From the NCBI RefSeq assembly GCF_014196335.1, contig NZ_JACIDM010000002.1, positions 930,001 to 994,000 on the forward strand: a stretch of DNA of 64,000 nt, given 5' to 3'. This document shows positions 1 to 13,323 of the stretch, piece after piece (position 1 is the stretch's first letter; every line of letters starts with the position of its first letter). Under the pieces are notes generated by a model. It was not told where the DNA came from, searched no databases, and was given only the letters and a program-made list of their open reading frames with translations. The position numbers were made by a program, and so were the translations under genes. Source of the stretch: Brevundimonas lenta. GTDB taxonomy: Bacteria > Pseudomonadota > Alphaproteobacteria > Caulobacterales > Caulobacteraceae.

Positions 1-192
<192 letters not shown>

Positions 193-211
193 CTAAACCG
201 CGAAAATTAGT

Positions 212-304
212 GTCGAGGGGCTAGGGTCCAGGGTCGAAAGGGGGAGAGGGCCGGATCGGCGGGACGTTCTCTCGTCCCTCGACCCTCGGCCCTCGCCCCT
301 CCCG
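212..304. repeat. GAGGGTC-heptad inverted repeat, copy 1 (rpoB-rpoC spacer)
   Basis: The left arm (about 212-237) and right arm (about 272-304) are imperfect inverted repeats built from GAGGGGC, GAGGGCC and GAGGGTC heptads, separated by about 34 nt. The right arm ends next to the rpoB stop codon. Transcribed from the minus strand it would fold into a long GC-rich hairpin between rpoB and rpoC. Related copies lie at 14492-14616 and 19700-19797. No T-run follows, so a standard intrinsic terminator is unlikely. Confidence 0.8.
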
Positions 305-305
305 A

Positions 306-4424
<4,119 letters not shown>

Positions 4425-4805
4425 TCTGTCTTCCCAATGCGGCCCGGGCAGGCCGCTTTCAATGCAGCAGCCACGGCCCGCCATCCGGCGACCCGTGACC
4501 ATCGGTTTCGGCGTCCACCCTCGGGCCTTGCGGTCCCAGGACACCTGAATTGTATGGCTCCCTTGGGGAGGAGCGCGCCTTCGCACCGGTCGGAGGGCGA
4601 CAAACCGGGCCTCGGCGCTTTCGCGCAGACTCATTACGGAGTTAGCGGAACGCGCTCATATACTCGCTTTGACGGCGAAATAAAGATGCATGTGGAAAAA
4701 CGTCGGCGCCTGAACGATTTCGTCTTGCCCTCCCCGCACCACCCACGGGGCGGGCCTGGCGCGAGAGGCTTCACGGGGTAGGCGAACCGCTGCTAGCCTC
4801 GCCCC
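4425..4805. promoter_or_regulatory. Divergent intergenic region between rpoB and the FKBP gene
   Basis: This 381-nt region separates rpoB (minus) from the isomerase gene (plus) and must hold promoters for both if rpoBC is uncoupled from rplJL. A TTGACGGC box at 4669-4676, the classic Caulobacter -35 sequence, points toward the plus strand, but I see no convincing -10 after it. No clear minus-strand promoter could be identified by eye. There is no credible additional gene; open frames here are extensions or shadows. Confidence 0.4.
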
Positions 4806-5315
4806 ATGAAACAGCTGATCCTGGCCGCCGCCGCCCTGTCCCTCGCCGCCTGCGCGGGCGCGCCCGCCGCGACGGCCTCGTACGACTTCTCCGGTCAGGC
4901 GACCCAGGCCAACTGGGACGCCGGCAACGCGGCCTACTTGACCCTGAACGGCGCGCGCAGCGGCTGGACCACCACCTCGTCGGGCCTGCAGTACCGCCGC
5001 GTCGGCCCCGCAAACCCCACGGGCCGCCAGCCCGTCGCCGCCGACACCGTCAAGGTCCACTACCGCGGGACCTTCGTCGACGGCCGCGAGTTCGACAGCT
5101 CCTACGCCCGCAACGAGCCGGCCGAGTTCCCGCTGGGCCGCGTCATAAAGGGCTGGACCGAGGGCGTCGCCCTGATGCGCGAGGGCGAGAAGTTCGAGTT
5201 CGTCATCCCCGCCTCGCTGGGCTACGGCGACCGCTGGATCGGCGGCGACGAACTGCCGCCCAACTCCACCCTGCTGTTCACGGTCGAGCTGCTGGAAGTC
5301 CAGCCCGCCGCCTGA
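4806..5315 (+). CDS. FKBP-type peptidyl-prolyl cis-trans isomerase, lipoprotein
   Basis: A 169-residue protein with a lipoprotein signal (MKQLILAAAALSLAAC; lipobox Cys at about 16) and a C-terminal FKBP domain from about residue 70 to the end. FKBP signatures seen are VKVHYRGTFVDGREFDSS, GRVIKGWTEGVALMREGEK, IPASLGYGD and TLLFTVELLEV. It should catalyse proline isomerisation during folding of exported proteins in the periplasm, anchored to a membrane, like Mip/FklB-type enzymes. It is divergent from rpoB and lies 110 nt before two M61 peptidase genes on the same strand. Confidence 0.92.
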   Translation: MKQLILAAAALSLAACAGAPAATASYDFSGQATQANWDAGNAAYLTLNGARSGWTTTSSGLQYRRVGPANPTGRQPVAADTVKVHYRGTFVDGREFDSSYARNEPAEFPLGRVIKGWTEGVALMREGEKFEFVIPASLGYGDRWIGGDELPPNSTLLFTVELLEVQPAA

Positions 5316-5425
5316 CCGCGCGACGGATTCCCAACATGACGGCGATTTAACCCGTCCGCGCGTTGACCCTCGCGCGCGACCGAAGTGATCTGCACGCCCT
5401 CGCCTTCCCGCCGGAAAGTCCCTTG

Positions 5426-7378
5426 ATGAAGCGTCCGTACGCCCGCCTGCTCGCCACCGCCTGCGCTACGGCGCTGCTGCTGGGATCCGCCCCGGCCCTC
5501 GCCCAGGTCGGCACGCCCGCCCTGCCGGTGGCCCTGGCCCCGATCCCGGAACCGCGCGACACGGCCTACCCCGGCGTGATCGGCATCCAGGTGGACGCCA
5601 CCGACATCGATCGCCGCATCGTCTCGGTGAAGCAGACCATCCCGGTCGCCGCCCCCGGCCCGCTGGTCCTGCTGTATCCGCAATGGATCCCGGGCAACCA
5701 CGGCCCCGTCGGCCCGGTCGACGACGTCGCAGACCTGGTCATCACCGCCAACGGCCAGCGCCTGCCGTGGGTGCGCAACACCGTCGACACCAACGCCTTC
5801 CAGGTCGAGGTCCCGGCCGGCGCGACCTCGGTCGAGGTCTCGTTCAAATGGCTGACGCCGATCAACGGCGACCAGGGCCGCGTCGTCATCACCGACGAGA
5901 TGCTGAACATCCAGTGGGAGAAGGCCCTGCTCTATCCGGCCGGCTACTACTCCCGCCAGATCACCTTCCAGCCCTCCGTCCGCCTGCCCGCCGGCTGGAA
6001 CTACGGCGTCGCCCTCGACACCCAGTCATTCACCGACGGCCTGGCGACCTTCGCCCCCATCACGCTGGAGCATCTCGCCGACAGCCCGATGTTCGCCGGC
6101 GCCCACTATCGCCAGATCGACCTCGATCCGGGCGGCCGCTCGCCGGTGCGCCTGAACATCGTCGCCGACGACGAGGCCATGCTGGCCGCCACCGACGCCC
6201 ACATCGCCCAGCACCGCGAGCTGGTCCGCCAGGCCGACCGCCTGTTCGGCGCCCGCCACTACAATCACTACGACTTCCTGCTGGCCGTCACCGAACGCCT
6301 CGGCGGCATCGGCCTGGAGCACCACCGCTCGTCCGAGAACAGCGCCGACACCCGCTACTTCACCGACCCGACCGGCACCCTCGCCGACCGCGACCTGCTG
6401 GGCCACGAGTACACCCACAGCTGGAACGGCAAATGGCGCCGCCCGGCCGACCAGCTGACGCCCAACCTCAACGAGCCGCTGCAGAACTCCCTGCTGTGGG
6501 TCTACGAGGGCCAGACCCAGTACTGGGGCCTGATCCTCACCACCCGCGCCGGCCTGATGACCAAACAGCAGGCGCTGGACGTGTTCGCCAACACCGCCGC
6601 CACCTACGACGACAATCCCGGTCGCGACTGGCGCGCCATGCAGGACACCACCAACGACCCGATCATCGCCCGCCGCCAGAACCAGCCGTGGCCCAGCCGC
6701 CAGCGCAGCGAGGACTACTATCGCGAAGGCGCGATGATCTGGCTCGACGTCGACACCCTGATCCGCGAGCAGAGCGACGGCAAAAAGTCGCTCGATGACT
6801 TCGCCCGCGCCTTCTTCGGCGTCCAGGACGGCAGCTGGGACCCCGCGCCCTACACCTTCAGCGACGTCACCTCGGTCCTGAGCGGCGTCCAGGCCAACGA
6901 CTGGGCGCCCTTCCTGCGCGCCCGCCTCGACGCCGTCGGTCCTGACGCCGAAGGCCCGCTGGGCGGCATCGAGCGCGGCGGCTACCGCCTCGTCTGGCGC
7001 GAGACCCCCAACGACTATTCGAAAGCCCTGAACGCCGAGCTGGGCCGCGTCGACTTCGCCTATTCGCTGGGCCTGTCGCTCAACACCTCGAACCGCGTCA
7101 CCGCCGTCCGCTGGGACTCGCCCGCCTTCGAGGCCGGCCTGACCTCGGGCTGGGAAGTCGTGGCCGTCAACGGCCGCGCCGCCAGCGCCGCCGCCATCGC
7201 CGAGGCCATCACCGCGGCGAAGGATCCGGGCGTGCAGGTCGAGATGATGCTCAAGAAGGGCGACCGCTTCCGCACCATCCGCTTCGACTACCACGGTGGC
7301 CTGCGCTACCCGCACCTCGAGCGCATCGAGGGCACGCCTGACCGTCTGGGCGACATCCTGACGCCGCGCCGCCGCTGA
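5426..7378 (+). CDS. M61 family metallopeptidase with PDZ domain (copy 1)
   Basis: A predicted secreted zinc aminopeptidase of 650 residues. I chose the ATG at 5426 because MKRPYARLLATACATALLLGSAPALAQ is a good signal peptide ending in AxA; the frame is open 21 codons further upstream. The zinc motif HEYTH is at about residues 327-331, with conserved LEHHRSSEN before it and SWNGKWRRP after it. A PDZ-like segment (SPAFEAGLTSGWEVVAVNG) lies near residues 560-585. This N-terminal domain, M61 catalytic domain and PDZ order is typical of glycyl-aminopeptidase-like M61 proteins. A close paralogue starts 3 nt after its stop, so the two are surely co-transcribed. The natural substrate is unknown. Confidence 0.93.
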   Translation: MKRPYARLLATACATALLLGSAPALAQVGTPALPVALAPIPEPRDTAYPGVIGIQVDATDIDRRIVSVKQTIPVAAPGPLVLLYPQWIPGNHGPVGPVDDVADLVITANGQRLPWVRNTVDTNAFQVEVPAGATSVEVSFKWLTPINGDQGRVVITDEMLNIQWEKALLYPAGYYSRQITFQPSVRLPAGWNYGVALDTQSFTDGLATFAPITLEHLADSPMFAGAHYRQIDLDPGGRSPVRLNIVADDEAMLAATDAHIAQHRELVRQADRLFGARHYNHYDFLLAVTERLGGIGLEHHRSSENSADTRYFTDPTGTLADRDLLGHEYTHSWNGKWRRPADQLTPNLNEPLQNSLLWVYEGQTQYWGLILTTRAGLMTKQQALDVFANTAATYDDNPGRDWRAMQDTTNDPIIARRQNQPWPSRQRSEDYYREGAMIWLDVDTLIREQSDGKKSLDDFARAFFGVQDGSWDPAPYTFSDVTSVLSGVQANDWAPFLRARLDAVGPDAEGPLGGIERGGYRLVWRETPNDYSKALNAELGRVDFAYSLGLSLNTSNRVTAVRWDSPAFEAGLTSGWEVVAVNGRAASAAAIAEAITAAKDPGVQVEMMLKKGDRFRTIRFDYHGGLRYPHLERIEGTPDRLGDILTPRRR

Positions 7379-7380
7379 TT

Positions 7381-9357
7381 GTGAGACCAGACCCTGTGAT
7401 CCGTTCCGCCGCCCTCGCCCTTCTGCTGGCCTCGACCGCCCTGCCCGCCCTGGCGCAGGTCCCGGCCTCGCAGGCGCAGACGCCCCTGCCGGCGCCCACC
7501 AGCCTGCCGCACGCCCTGCCGCCCATCCCGGCTCCGCAGGACCGCGACTATCCGGGCGTCATCGGCATCCGCGTCGACCTGACCGACCTCGATCACAGGG
7601 TCATCCGCACGCGGCAGACCATCCCGGTCTCGCCCGGCCACCTGGTCCTCCAGTATCCGAAATTCCTGCCCGGCAACCACGCCGACACCGGCCCCATCCA
7701 GCTGGTCTCGGGCGTCACCGTCACCGGAAACGGCCGGCGGATCGAGTGGGTGCGCGACACCGTCGACCCGCACGCCTTCCACCTCGACATCCCGGAAGGC
7801 GTCAGCTCGATCGACGTCTCGTTCGAGTGGCTGACCCAGCCCGACAACGCCGTCTGGCGCGTCGTCATGACGCCCGAGATGGTCAACCTGCAGTGGGAGA
7901 AAGCCCTGCTTTATCCGGCGGGCTACAACCACGACCGCATCACCTTCGCCCCCTCGGTCGTCCTGCCCGAGGGCTGGCAGTACGGCGTGGCCCTGACCAC
8001 CACCGGCCGCGACGGCGATGTGGCGACCTTCGCTCCCATCTCGCTCGAACACCTCGCCGACAGCCCCATGTTCGCCGGTAAGCACTATCGCCGCATCGAC
8101 CTCGATCCGGGCGGCCGCTCGCCGGTCCACCTGAACCTCGTCGGCGACACCGCCGCCTCGCTGGAAGCCAGCGCCGAGCGCATCGCCCAGTACCAGGCCC
8201 TGGTCGACCAGGCTGACCGCCTGTTCGGCGCCCGCCACTTCGACCACTACGAATTCCTGCTGGGTCTGACCTCGAAGATGGGCGGCATCGGCCTGGAGCA
8301 TCACCGCTCGTCCGAGAACACCGCCAGTCCGTCCTTCTTCACCGGCCCCAGCCCGGACTACGGCTCGCGCACCCTGCTGCCCCACGAGTTCACGCACAGC
8401 TGGAACGGCAAATTCCGCCGCCCGTCGGACGAACTGGTCCCCAACCTCAACATCCCCACCCAGAACAGCCTCATGTGGGTCTACGAAGGCCAGACCGAAT
8501 ACTGGGGCGATACCCTGGCCGCCCGCTCGGGCCTGGTCAGCTATGAGGAGGCCGTCGCCAACCTCGCCGACATCGCCGGCTTCTACGACCAGCAGCCCGG
8601 CCGCCAGTGGCGCGCCCTGCAGGACGTCACCAACCACAATCTGCTCGGCTACCGCACCACCAATCCGTGGGGCTCATGGATGCGCGGCACCGGCGACTAC
8701 TACCGCGAAGCCCTGCTGATCTGGCTGGACGCCGACACCCTGATCCGCGAGCAGACCAACGACCGCAAGTCGCTGGACGACTTCGCCAAAGCCTTCTTCG
8801 GCGTCGACGACGGCGTGTGGGAGGCGAAGCCCTACACCTTCGACGACGTGGTCCAGCACCTGAACGCCGTCTATCCGTACGACTGGGCGACCTTCCTGCG
8901 CACGCGGCTGGACGCCGTCGGCCCGGACGCCGCCGCGCCGCTGGACGGCCTCGCCCGCGCCGGCTGGCGTCTGACCTACGTTGACCAGCTCACCCCCGTC
9001 GAAAAGCGCATCCAGACCGGATGGGCCACCGACTTCCAGTATTCGCTGGGCTTCAACCTCGGCTCGGGCAACCGCATCACGTCCGTGCGCTGGGGCGGCC
9101 TGGCCTTTGAGCAGGATGTCGGCGCCGGCTGGGAGCTGGTCGCGGTCGGCGACCGCGTCGCCTCGGCCGAAGCGCTGCGCAACGCCGTAACGGCGGCGAA
9201 GACGGGCGCGGATCCCATCGTGCTGGTGATCCGTCGCGGCGACGAGTTCCGCACCCTGTCCTTCGACTACCACGGCGGCCTGCGATACCCCCGTCTCGAA
9301 CGGATCGAGGGCACGCGCGACCGCCTGGCGGACATCATGGCGGCCCGCCGGCGCTAG
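7381..9357 (+). CDS. M61 family metallopeptidase with PDZ domain (copy 2)
   Basis: A paralogue of the preceding gene, up to 658 residues, with the same architecture: signal peptide (VIRSAALALLLASTALPALAQ), M61 catalytic domain with HEFTH at about 335-339 followed by SWNGKFRRP, and a C-terminal PDZ-like segment (LAFEQDVGAGWELVAVGDRV). The two proteins share many identical blocks, such as the LEHLADSPMFAG motif and the shared ends RIEGTxDRLxDI. The start is GTG: either 7381 or a second GTG at 7396, which gives a more compact signal peptide. The 2-nt spacing after copy 1 implies translational coupling. Recent tandem duplication is the simplest explanation. Confidence 0.92.
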   Translation: MRPDPVIRSAALALLLASTALPALAQVPASQAQTPLPAPTSLPHALPPIPAPQDRDYPGVIGIRVDLTDLDHRVIRTRQTIPVSPGHLVLQYPKFLPGNHADTGPIQLVSGVTVTGNGRRIEWVRDTVDPHAFHLDIPEGVSSIDVSFEWLTQPDNAVWRVVMTPEMVNLQWEKALLYPAGYNHDRITFAPSVVLPEGWQYGVALTTTGRDGDVATFAPISLEHLADSPMFAGKHYRRIDLDPGGRSPVHLNLVGDTAASLEASAERIAQYQALVDQADRLFGARHFDHYEFLLGLTSKMGGIGLEHHRSSENTASPSFFTGPSPDYGSRTLLPHEFTHSWNGKFRRPSDELVPNLNIPTQNSLMWVYEGQTEYWGDTLAARSGLVSYEEAVANLADIAGFYDQQPGRQWRALQDVTNHNLLGYRTTNPWGSWMRGTGDYYREALLIWLDADTLIREQTNDRKSLDDFAKAFFGVDDGVWEAKPYTFDDVVQHLNAVYPYDWATFLRTRLDAVGPDAAAPLDGLARAGWRLTYVDQLTPVEKRIQTGWATDFQYSLGFNLGSGNRITSVRWGGLAFEQDVGAGWELVAVGDRVASAEALRNAVTAAKTGADPIVLVIRRGDEFRTLSFDYHGGLRYPRLERIEGTRDRLADIMAARRR

Positions 9358-9379
9358 AGCAGCCGACGGGCGCCGTCGA

Positions 9380-9796
9380 TCAGCTGATCCCGAGGTCGGC
9401 GCAGACCGCCGGCTTCGGACGCGCGCGCATGGCCTCCAGCTCGGCCGCACAGCGGGCCGTCGCCTCATCCGACGGCAGCTTCTGCAGGTTCCAGCTCAGG
9501 TTACGCAGTTCGGTGCGCAGCGCCTCGTGGTCAGTGGGTTTGTTCTGCCGCTCGTCGCAGGTGACCATGTCCATCTTCAGCGACGCCATCTGGATACAGG
9601 TGGTCGACAGCATGTTGACGATCTGACGCGCCTTGGCGCCGGTCATCGGCAGTTCGGGCGTCGGCGGCGGCGGCGGTCCGGCCGGTGCGGCGGGCGGCGG
9701 CGCCTCCTTGCCGGTCGCGGATTCATCGCAGGCGGCCAGGCTGCAGGCGCCGGCCAGGATCACGGCCAGAATGGCCGAGGTCTTCACGATATGCAT
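9380..9796 (-). CDS. Small proline-rich lipoprotein, unknown function
   Basis: A 138-residue protein starting MHIVKTSAILAVILAGACSLAAC, a lipoprotein signal with the lipobox Cys at about residue 23. It continues with a Pro/Ala-rich linker (about 30-48) and then a helical, Cys-containing domain (MLSTTCIQMASLKMDMVTCDERQ ... ARCAAELEAMRARPKP ... VCADLG) with four Cys residues that could form two disulfides. The longer open frame upstream lacks a signal and runs into the rplL terminator, so the start at 9796 is preferred. I do not recognise the family. It converges with the M61 gene on the plus strand. Confidence 0.7.
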   Translation of the reverse strand: MHIVKTSAILAVILAGACSLAACDESATGKEAPPPAAPAGPPPPPTPELPMTGAKARQIVNMLSTTCIQMASLKMDMVTCDERQNKPTDHEALRTELRNLSWNLQKLPSDEATARCAAELEAMRARPKPAVCADLGIS

Positions 9797-9910
9797 TGAG
9801 TCCCTCCCCAGGGTTGCCAGCGTATCCCGCCACAGGCGAGCGCCGCTGTCCAGATACCCCCCGATCAGCGAACAGGCCGCGCCAGATTCCTGGGCTCCGT
9901 GGGCGAGGCG

Positions 9911-9948
9911 CAAAAGAAAACGGGCCCGGTGGTTTCCCACCGGGCCCG
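9911..9948 (-). terminator. Intrinsic terminator after rplL
   Basis: A perfect 12-bp stem (9921-9932 with 9937-9948) with a 4-nt TTTC loop; read on the minus strand it is followed by TTTTCTTTTG. It sits 37 nt past the rplL stop. This would end the rplJL transcript before the genes that separate it from rpoB. Confidence 0.85.
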
Positions 9949-9984
9949 CTCGAAACGATAGCGAAGCTACCGAGGTTCGATCAA

Positions 9985-10368
9985 TTACTTGATCTGGACC
10001 TTGGCGCCGGCTTCCGTCAGCTTCTTGGCGACTTCGTCGGCGGTCTGCTTCGAGACGTTCTCGACGACGTTCTGCGGAGCGCCTTCGACCAGGTCCTTGG
10101 CTTCCTTCAGACCGAGGTCCGAACGGACGCCGCGGACTTCCTTGATCACGTTGATCTTCTTGTCGCCGCCGTCGATCAGGACAACGGTGAACTCGGTTTG
10201 CTCTTCAGCGGCTTCGGCCGGAGCGGCGGCGCCACCGCCGACAGCAGCGACGGCGACCGGAGCAGCGGCGCTGACGCCCCACTTTTCTTCCAGCAGCTTC
10301 GACAGTTCAGCGGCTTCGAGGACGGTCAGCTTGGACAGGTCTTCGACGATCTTGGTCAGGTCGGTCAT
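9985..10368 (-). CDS. rplL: 50S ribosomal protein L7/L12
   Basis: 127 residues, full length for L7/L12. It has an N-terminal dimerisation helix ([27 protein letters not shown]), an Ala/Gly hinge (about 35-58), and a C-terminal factor-binding domain ([21 protein letters not shown] through GAKVQIK). It forms the ribosomal stalk that recruits translation factors. It lies 65 nt downstream of rplJ with an AAGGAAA ribosome binding site and is followed by a strong intrinsic terminator. Confidence 0.98.
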   Translation of the reverse strand: MTDLTKIVEDLSKLTVLEAAELSKLLEEKWGVSAAAPVAVAAVGGGAAAPAEAAEEQTEFTVVLIDGGDKKINVIKEVRGVRSDLGLKEAKDLVEGAPQNVVENVSKQTADEVAKKLTEAGAKVQIK

Positions 10369-10433
10369 GGTAGATTTCCTTCGGAGGAATTGGGTTCAGA
10401 GAGAGTTTGCAGAGATGAAAGAGGCGGTTCCGC

Positions 10434-10949
10434 TTACGCGGCGTCCTTCGTGGCGTAGGCGTTGAAAACGCGAGCCAGTTGGCCGGCCGGGGCCTGAACG
10501 ACGCCGGCGATACGGGTCGCAGGCGTGTTGAGCAGGCCGAGGAACGAAGCGCGGATCTGATCCAGCGACGGCAGTTTGGAGAGAACCTCCACGCCCTTCG
10601 CGTCCAGAACCTTGTCACCCATGAAGCCGCCCAGAACGACGAACTTGTCGTTGCCCTTGGCGAATTCGGCGGTGACCTTGGCTGCCGTCACCGCGTCGTC
10701 GGCGTAGGCGATGCCCACCGGACCCTTGAACAGGCCGTGGTAATCGCTGCCTTCAGCGGCTTCGAGCGCCTTCAGCGCCAGGCGGTTCTTGACCACCTTG
10801 AACGCGCCGCCTTCTTTACGAAGACGGCCACGCAGGTCTTCCATATCCGCAACGGTCAGACCCAGGTTGTGGGTCACGACCACGGCGCCCGCGTCGGCGA
10901 AAACGCCCTTCAGCGTTTCGATCGACTCGGCTTTTTGTGCGCGGTCCAT
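10434..10949 (-). CDS. rplJ: 50S ribosomal protein L10
   Basis: 171 residues starting MDRAQKAESIETLKGVFADAGAVVVTHN, typical of L10, with the motif RLRKEGGAFKVVKNRLALKA. The C-terminal tail is the helix that binds L7/L12 dimers. The frame is open upstream to 11072, but the L10 N-terminus fixes the start at 10949. In this genome the gene begins the transcript; rplK-rplA, often found upstream, are replaced by a divergent DUF4153 gene. Confidence 0.97.
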   Translation of the reverse strand: MDRAQKAESIETLKGVFADAGAVVVTHNLGLTVADMEDLRGRLRKEGGAFKVVKNRLALKALEAAEGSDYHGLFKGPVGIAYADDAVTAAKVTAEFAKGNDKFVVLGGFMGDKVLDAKGVEVLSKLPSLDQIRASFLGLLNTPATRIAGVVQAPAGQLARVFNAYATKDAA

Positions 10950-11217
10950 TGCGGTCTCCAGTCTTGTATTCGCCGCCGGGCTTATTCCCGACGACGGATG
11001 TGGCTCAAGCGCTCCGCATCGCTGCGAGGCGTTCAGGCCGGTCGTAATGTCCGAAGGAAGCTCGAACCCCATGCGCCCGGATACCGGGTGACGGCGGTCG
11101 TCTGCATCCCCATCTCCCCACGGCGCCAGAGGGCTCTCTGACAGTTACGGCATGGGTGGCCCCCACGCCCCGAAGTTCTCGGACAGGACCGCCGCGGCCG
11201 AAGCTGCGACGGAGAAG
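10950..11217 (-). promoter_or_regulatory. Probable L10 leader (rplJ 5' untranslated region)
   Basis: About 270 nt separate the predicted transcription start near 11217 from the rplJ start codon, with several short inverted repeats (for example CCCGGTATCCGGG on the minus strand) and no credible gene. In other bacteria the L10(L12)4 complex binds such a leader to repress its own operon. That function here is inferred from position and length, not from a recognised consensus fold. Confidence 0.5.
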
Positions 11218-11223
11218 GCGCGC

Positions 11224-11251
11224 TCTATACACGGCCTCGCCGGAAACTCAA
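11224..11251 (-). promoter_or_regulatory. rplJ: Sigma-70-type promoter for rplJL
   Basis: On the minus strand a TTGAGT -35 box (11246-11251) and a TATAGA -10 box (11224-11229) are separated by 16 nt. Initiation is expected near 11217, giving a long leader for rplJ. Confidence 0.6.
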
Positions 11252-11345
11252 GCCGGTTCGCCCTGCACCGGCCCTGCACGGGAAATCCGCGAGACGCGCG
11301 TCGCCATCCAGGGCAGGTTGCCCCTTCATACGGAGGGGGAACCGC

Positions 11346-13235
11346 ATGACCGACGCTTCAGAAGCCGCCGAGGCCGCCGGCAGAAACAGTCTGGGCCGCA
11401 CGGGGTCCCCGCTGCTGATCATCGCCCGACTGGCCATCGGCCTGCTGCAGGGCGCGGCCCTGTGGTGGCTGTACCGGTCAGTCGGGTGGACCGGGCTGTG
11501 CAACTCCAACCTTCCCGGGGCCTGCGGTCCTGAAGCCAGCTGGCCCGCGACGGTCCCGGAACTGTTCACCCCCCTCGTGCTGATCGCCGTCTTTGTCCCG
11601 GTGCTGCTGCTGGCCGGCGCCGGGCGCATGCGCCTGACCACTCTCGCCGGCTGGAGCGTCGTCGCCGCCGCCGTTCTGGCCCTGCTCGGCTGGCATGAGG
11701 TCGCCCGCCAAAGCCCCGAGACCCTACGCTCTCCCCCCTTCATCAACAGCCCGATGCCGCTGTTCGCGATCGCGATCCTGTTCATCGGCCATCACCTCGT
11801 CCTCGGGGCCGACATGGCGCGCAAATGGATCGCGCCCTTCCCGACTTACTTCGACACCGCGTGGAAAGCCGGCGTCCAGCTGGCCCTGTCGGTCGGCTTC
11901 ACCGGCGCCTTCTGGATCCTGCTGTTCCTCGGCGCGGCTCTGTTCAACGTGATCGGCCTCCCCTTCCTCGAGGAGCTGCTGCGGGAGGAATGGTTCGCCA
12001 TCCCGGTCACAACCTTCGTCTTCTCGGTCGCCGTGCACCTGACGGACGTGCGCGACGGACTGATCCGCGGCGTCCGCACCGTAGCGTTGATGCTGCTGTC
12101 GTGGCTGCTGATCGTCATCACCGTGCTGGTCGCCGGCTTCCTGATCGCCCTGCCCTTCACCGGCCTCGACGGCCTGTGGGACACCGGCAGCGCCACCGCC
12201 CTGGTCCTCGCCGCCGCCGCCGTCCTCATCATCCTCATCAACACCGCCTATCAGGACGGTCGCGCCGACAACCTGCCGCCGCTCGTCCTGCGCTGGACCG
12301 TCCGCATCGCCGCCGTCCTGCTGACGCCGCTGGTCATCCTCGCCTTCTGGGGCCTCGCCCTGCGCATCGGCCAGCACGGCCTGACGCCCGACCGCATCAT
12401 CGCCCTGGCCTGCGCCATCGTCGGCGCCGCCTATGCCGTGGGCTACGGCTGGGCCGCGCTGAGCCCGTTCTGGCGCAAGGGCGCCGACTGGATGCAGCCG
12501 CTGGAGCGCACCAACGTCTTCACCGCCGTGCTGGAGATCGCCGTCATCCTCGCCCTGTTCAGCCCCATCGCCGATCCTGCCCGCCTCTCGGTCGCCGATC
12601 AGACGGCCCGGCTGGAGCGCGGCGCGGTGACGCCGGACAAGTTCGACTACCGCTTCCTGCGCTTCGAGAGCGGCCAGGCCGGCCAGGCCGCCCTCGCTCG
12701 CCTGACCCGCTCGACCAACGCCGAGGTGGCCCGCCGCGCCGCTGCCGCCGCCGTCCTCTCCGGCCGTTGGGAAGGCCGCGATGTCGGCTCGCCCGACGTC
12801 ACGCCTGCTTATGAGATCGTCCCCGCCGGCGCCGCCCTGCCCGAGGGCTTCGGCGGTCCTGTCGGCGCTTCCGACCCCCGTTCCGAGTGCCTCGCCGACA
12901 ACAGATGCGTCGTGCGACCGATGGACCTGAATGGCGACGGGCGGGTCGAGGTCCTCGTCGCCTTCGCTTACCGGATCGACCTCTGGGCGCGCGACGCCGA
13001 TGGCGAATGGAGCAATGTCGGCGCCTGGTCGCCGCCACACTGTCCCACCCCCGGCACCCCGCGCCGCTCGAGCCCTGACCTCCGGGAGGCCGTGCGCCTC
13101 GGCGCGGTGCGCCCATCTGCCCCGCCCTGGCCCGAGCTGTCGATCGGCGGCGCTCCCGCCACGGGCCTGGCCGTCGAGCGCGTCTGCGCCGACGACCGCG
13201 CCCAGCCGCCGGCGGACGCCACAGCCGCCCCTTAA
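11346..13235 (+). CDS. DUF4153 domain-containing multi-pass membrane protein
   Basis: A 629-residue protein whose first ~410 residues hold roughly ten or eleven hydrophobic segments (for example LLQGAALWWLY, FVPVLLLAGAG, FTGAFWILLFLGAALFNVIGL, LLSWLLIVITVLVAGFLIAL). The block LFNVIGLPFLEELLREEWFAIPV with FSVAVHLTDVRDGLIRGVR is characteristic of the DUF4153 family. The last ~200 residues are soluble and end with an Asp-rich segment (MDLNGDGRVEVLVAFAYRIDLW) that looks like an FG-GAP/EF-hand-like element. A GGAGGGG ribosome binding site precedes the ATG. It is divergent from rplJ. The biochemical function of the family is unknown to me. Confidence 0.85.
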   Translation: MTDASEAAEAAGRNSLGRTGSPLLIIARLAIGLLQGAALWWLYRSVGWTGLCNSNLPGACGPEASWPATVPELFTPLVLIAVFVPVLLLAGAGRMRLTTLAGWSVVAAAVLALLGWHEVARQSPETLRSPPFINSPMPLFAIAILFIGHHLVLGADMARKWIAPFPTYFDTAWKAGVQLALSVGFTGAFWILLFLGAALFNVIGLPFLEELLREEWFAIPVTTFVFSVAVHLTDVRDGLIRGVRTVALMLLSWLLIVITVLVAGFLIALPFTGLDGLWDTGSATALVLAAAAVLIILINTAYQDGRADNLPPLVLRWTVRIAAVLLTPLVILAFWGLALRIGQHGLTPDRIIALACAIVGAAYAVGYGWAALSPFWRKGADWMQPLERTNVFTAVLEIAVILALFSPIADPARLSVADQTARLERGAVTPDKFDYRFLRFESGQAGQAALARLTRSTNAEVARRAAAAAVLSGRWEGRDVGSPDVTPAYEIVPAGAALPEGFGGPVGASDPRSECLADNRCVVRPMDLNGDGRVEVLVAFAYRIDLWARDADGEWSNVGAWSPPHCPTPGTPRRSSPDLREAVRLGAVRPSAPPWPELSIGGAPATGLAVERVCADDRAQPPADATAAP

Positions 13236-13323
13236 TTCAACCTTGGCCGCAAAGCGCTCTTGACCCGGACGACCCCCGTAACATTACAGTCAGTTCATAT
13301 TGGCGGGGATTGGGGGATCTCAG

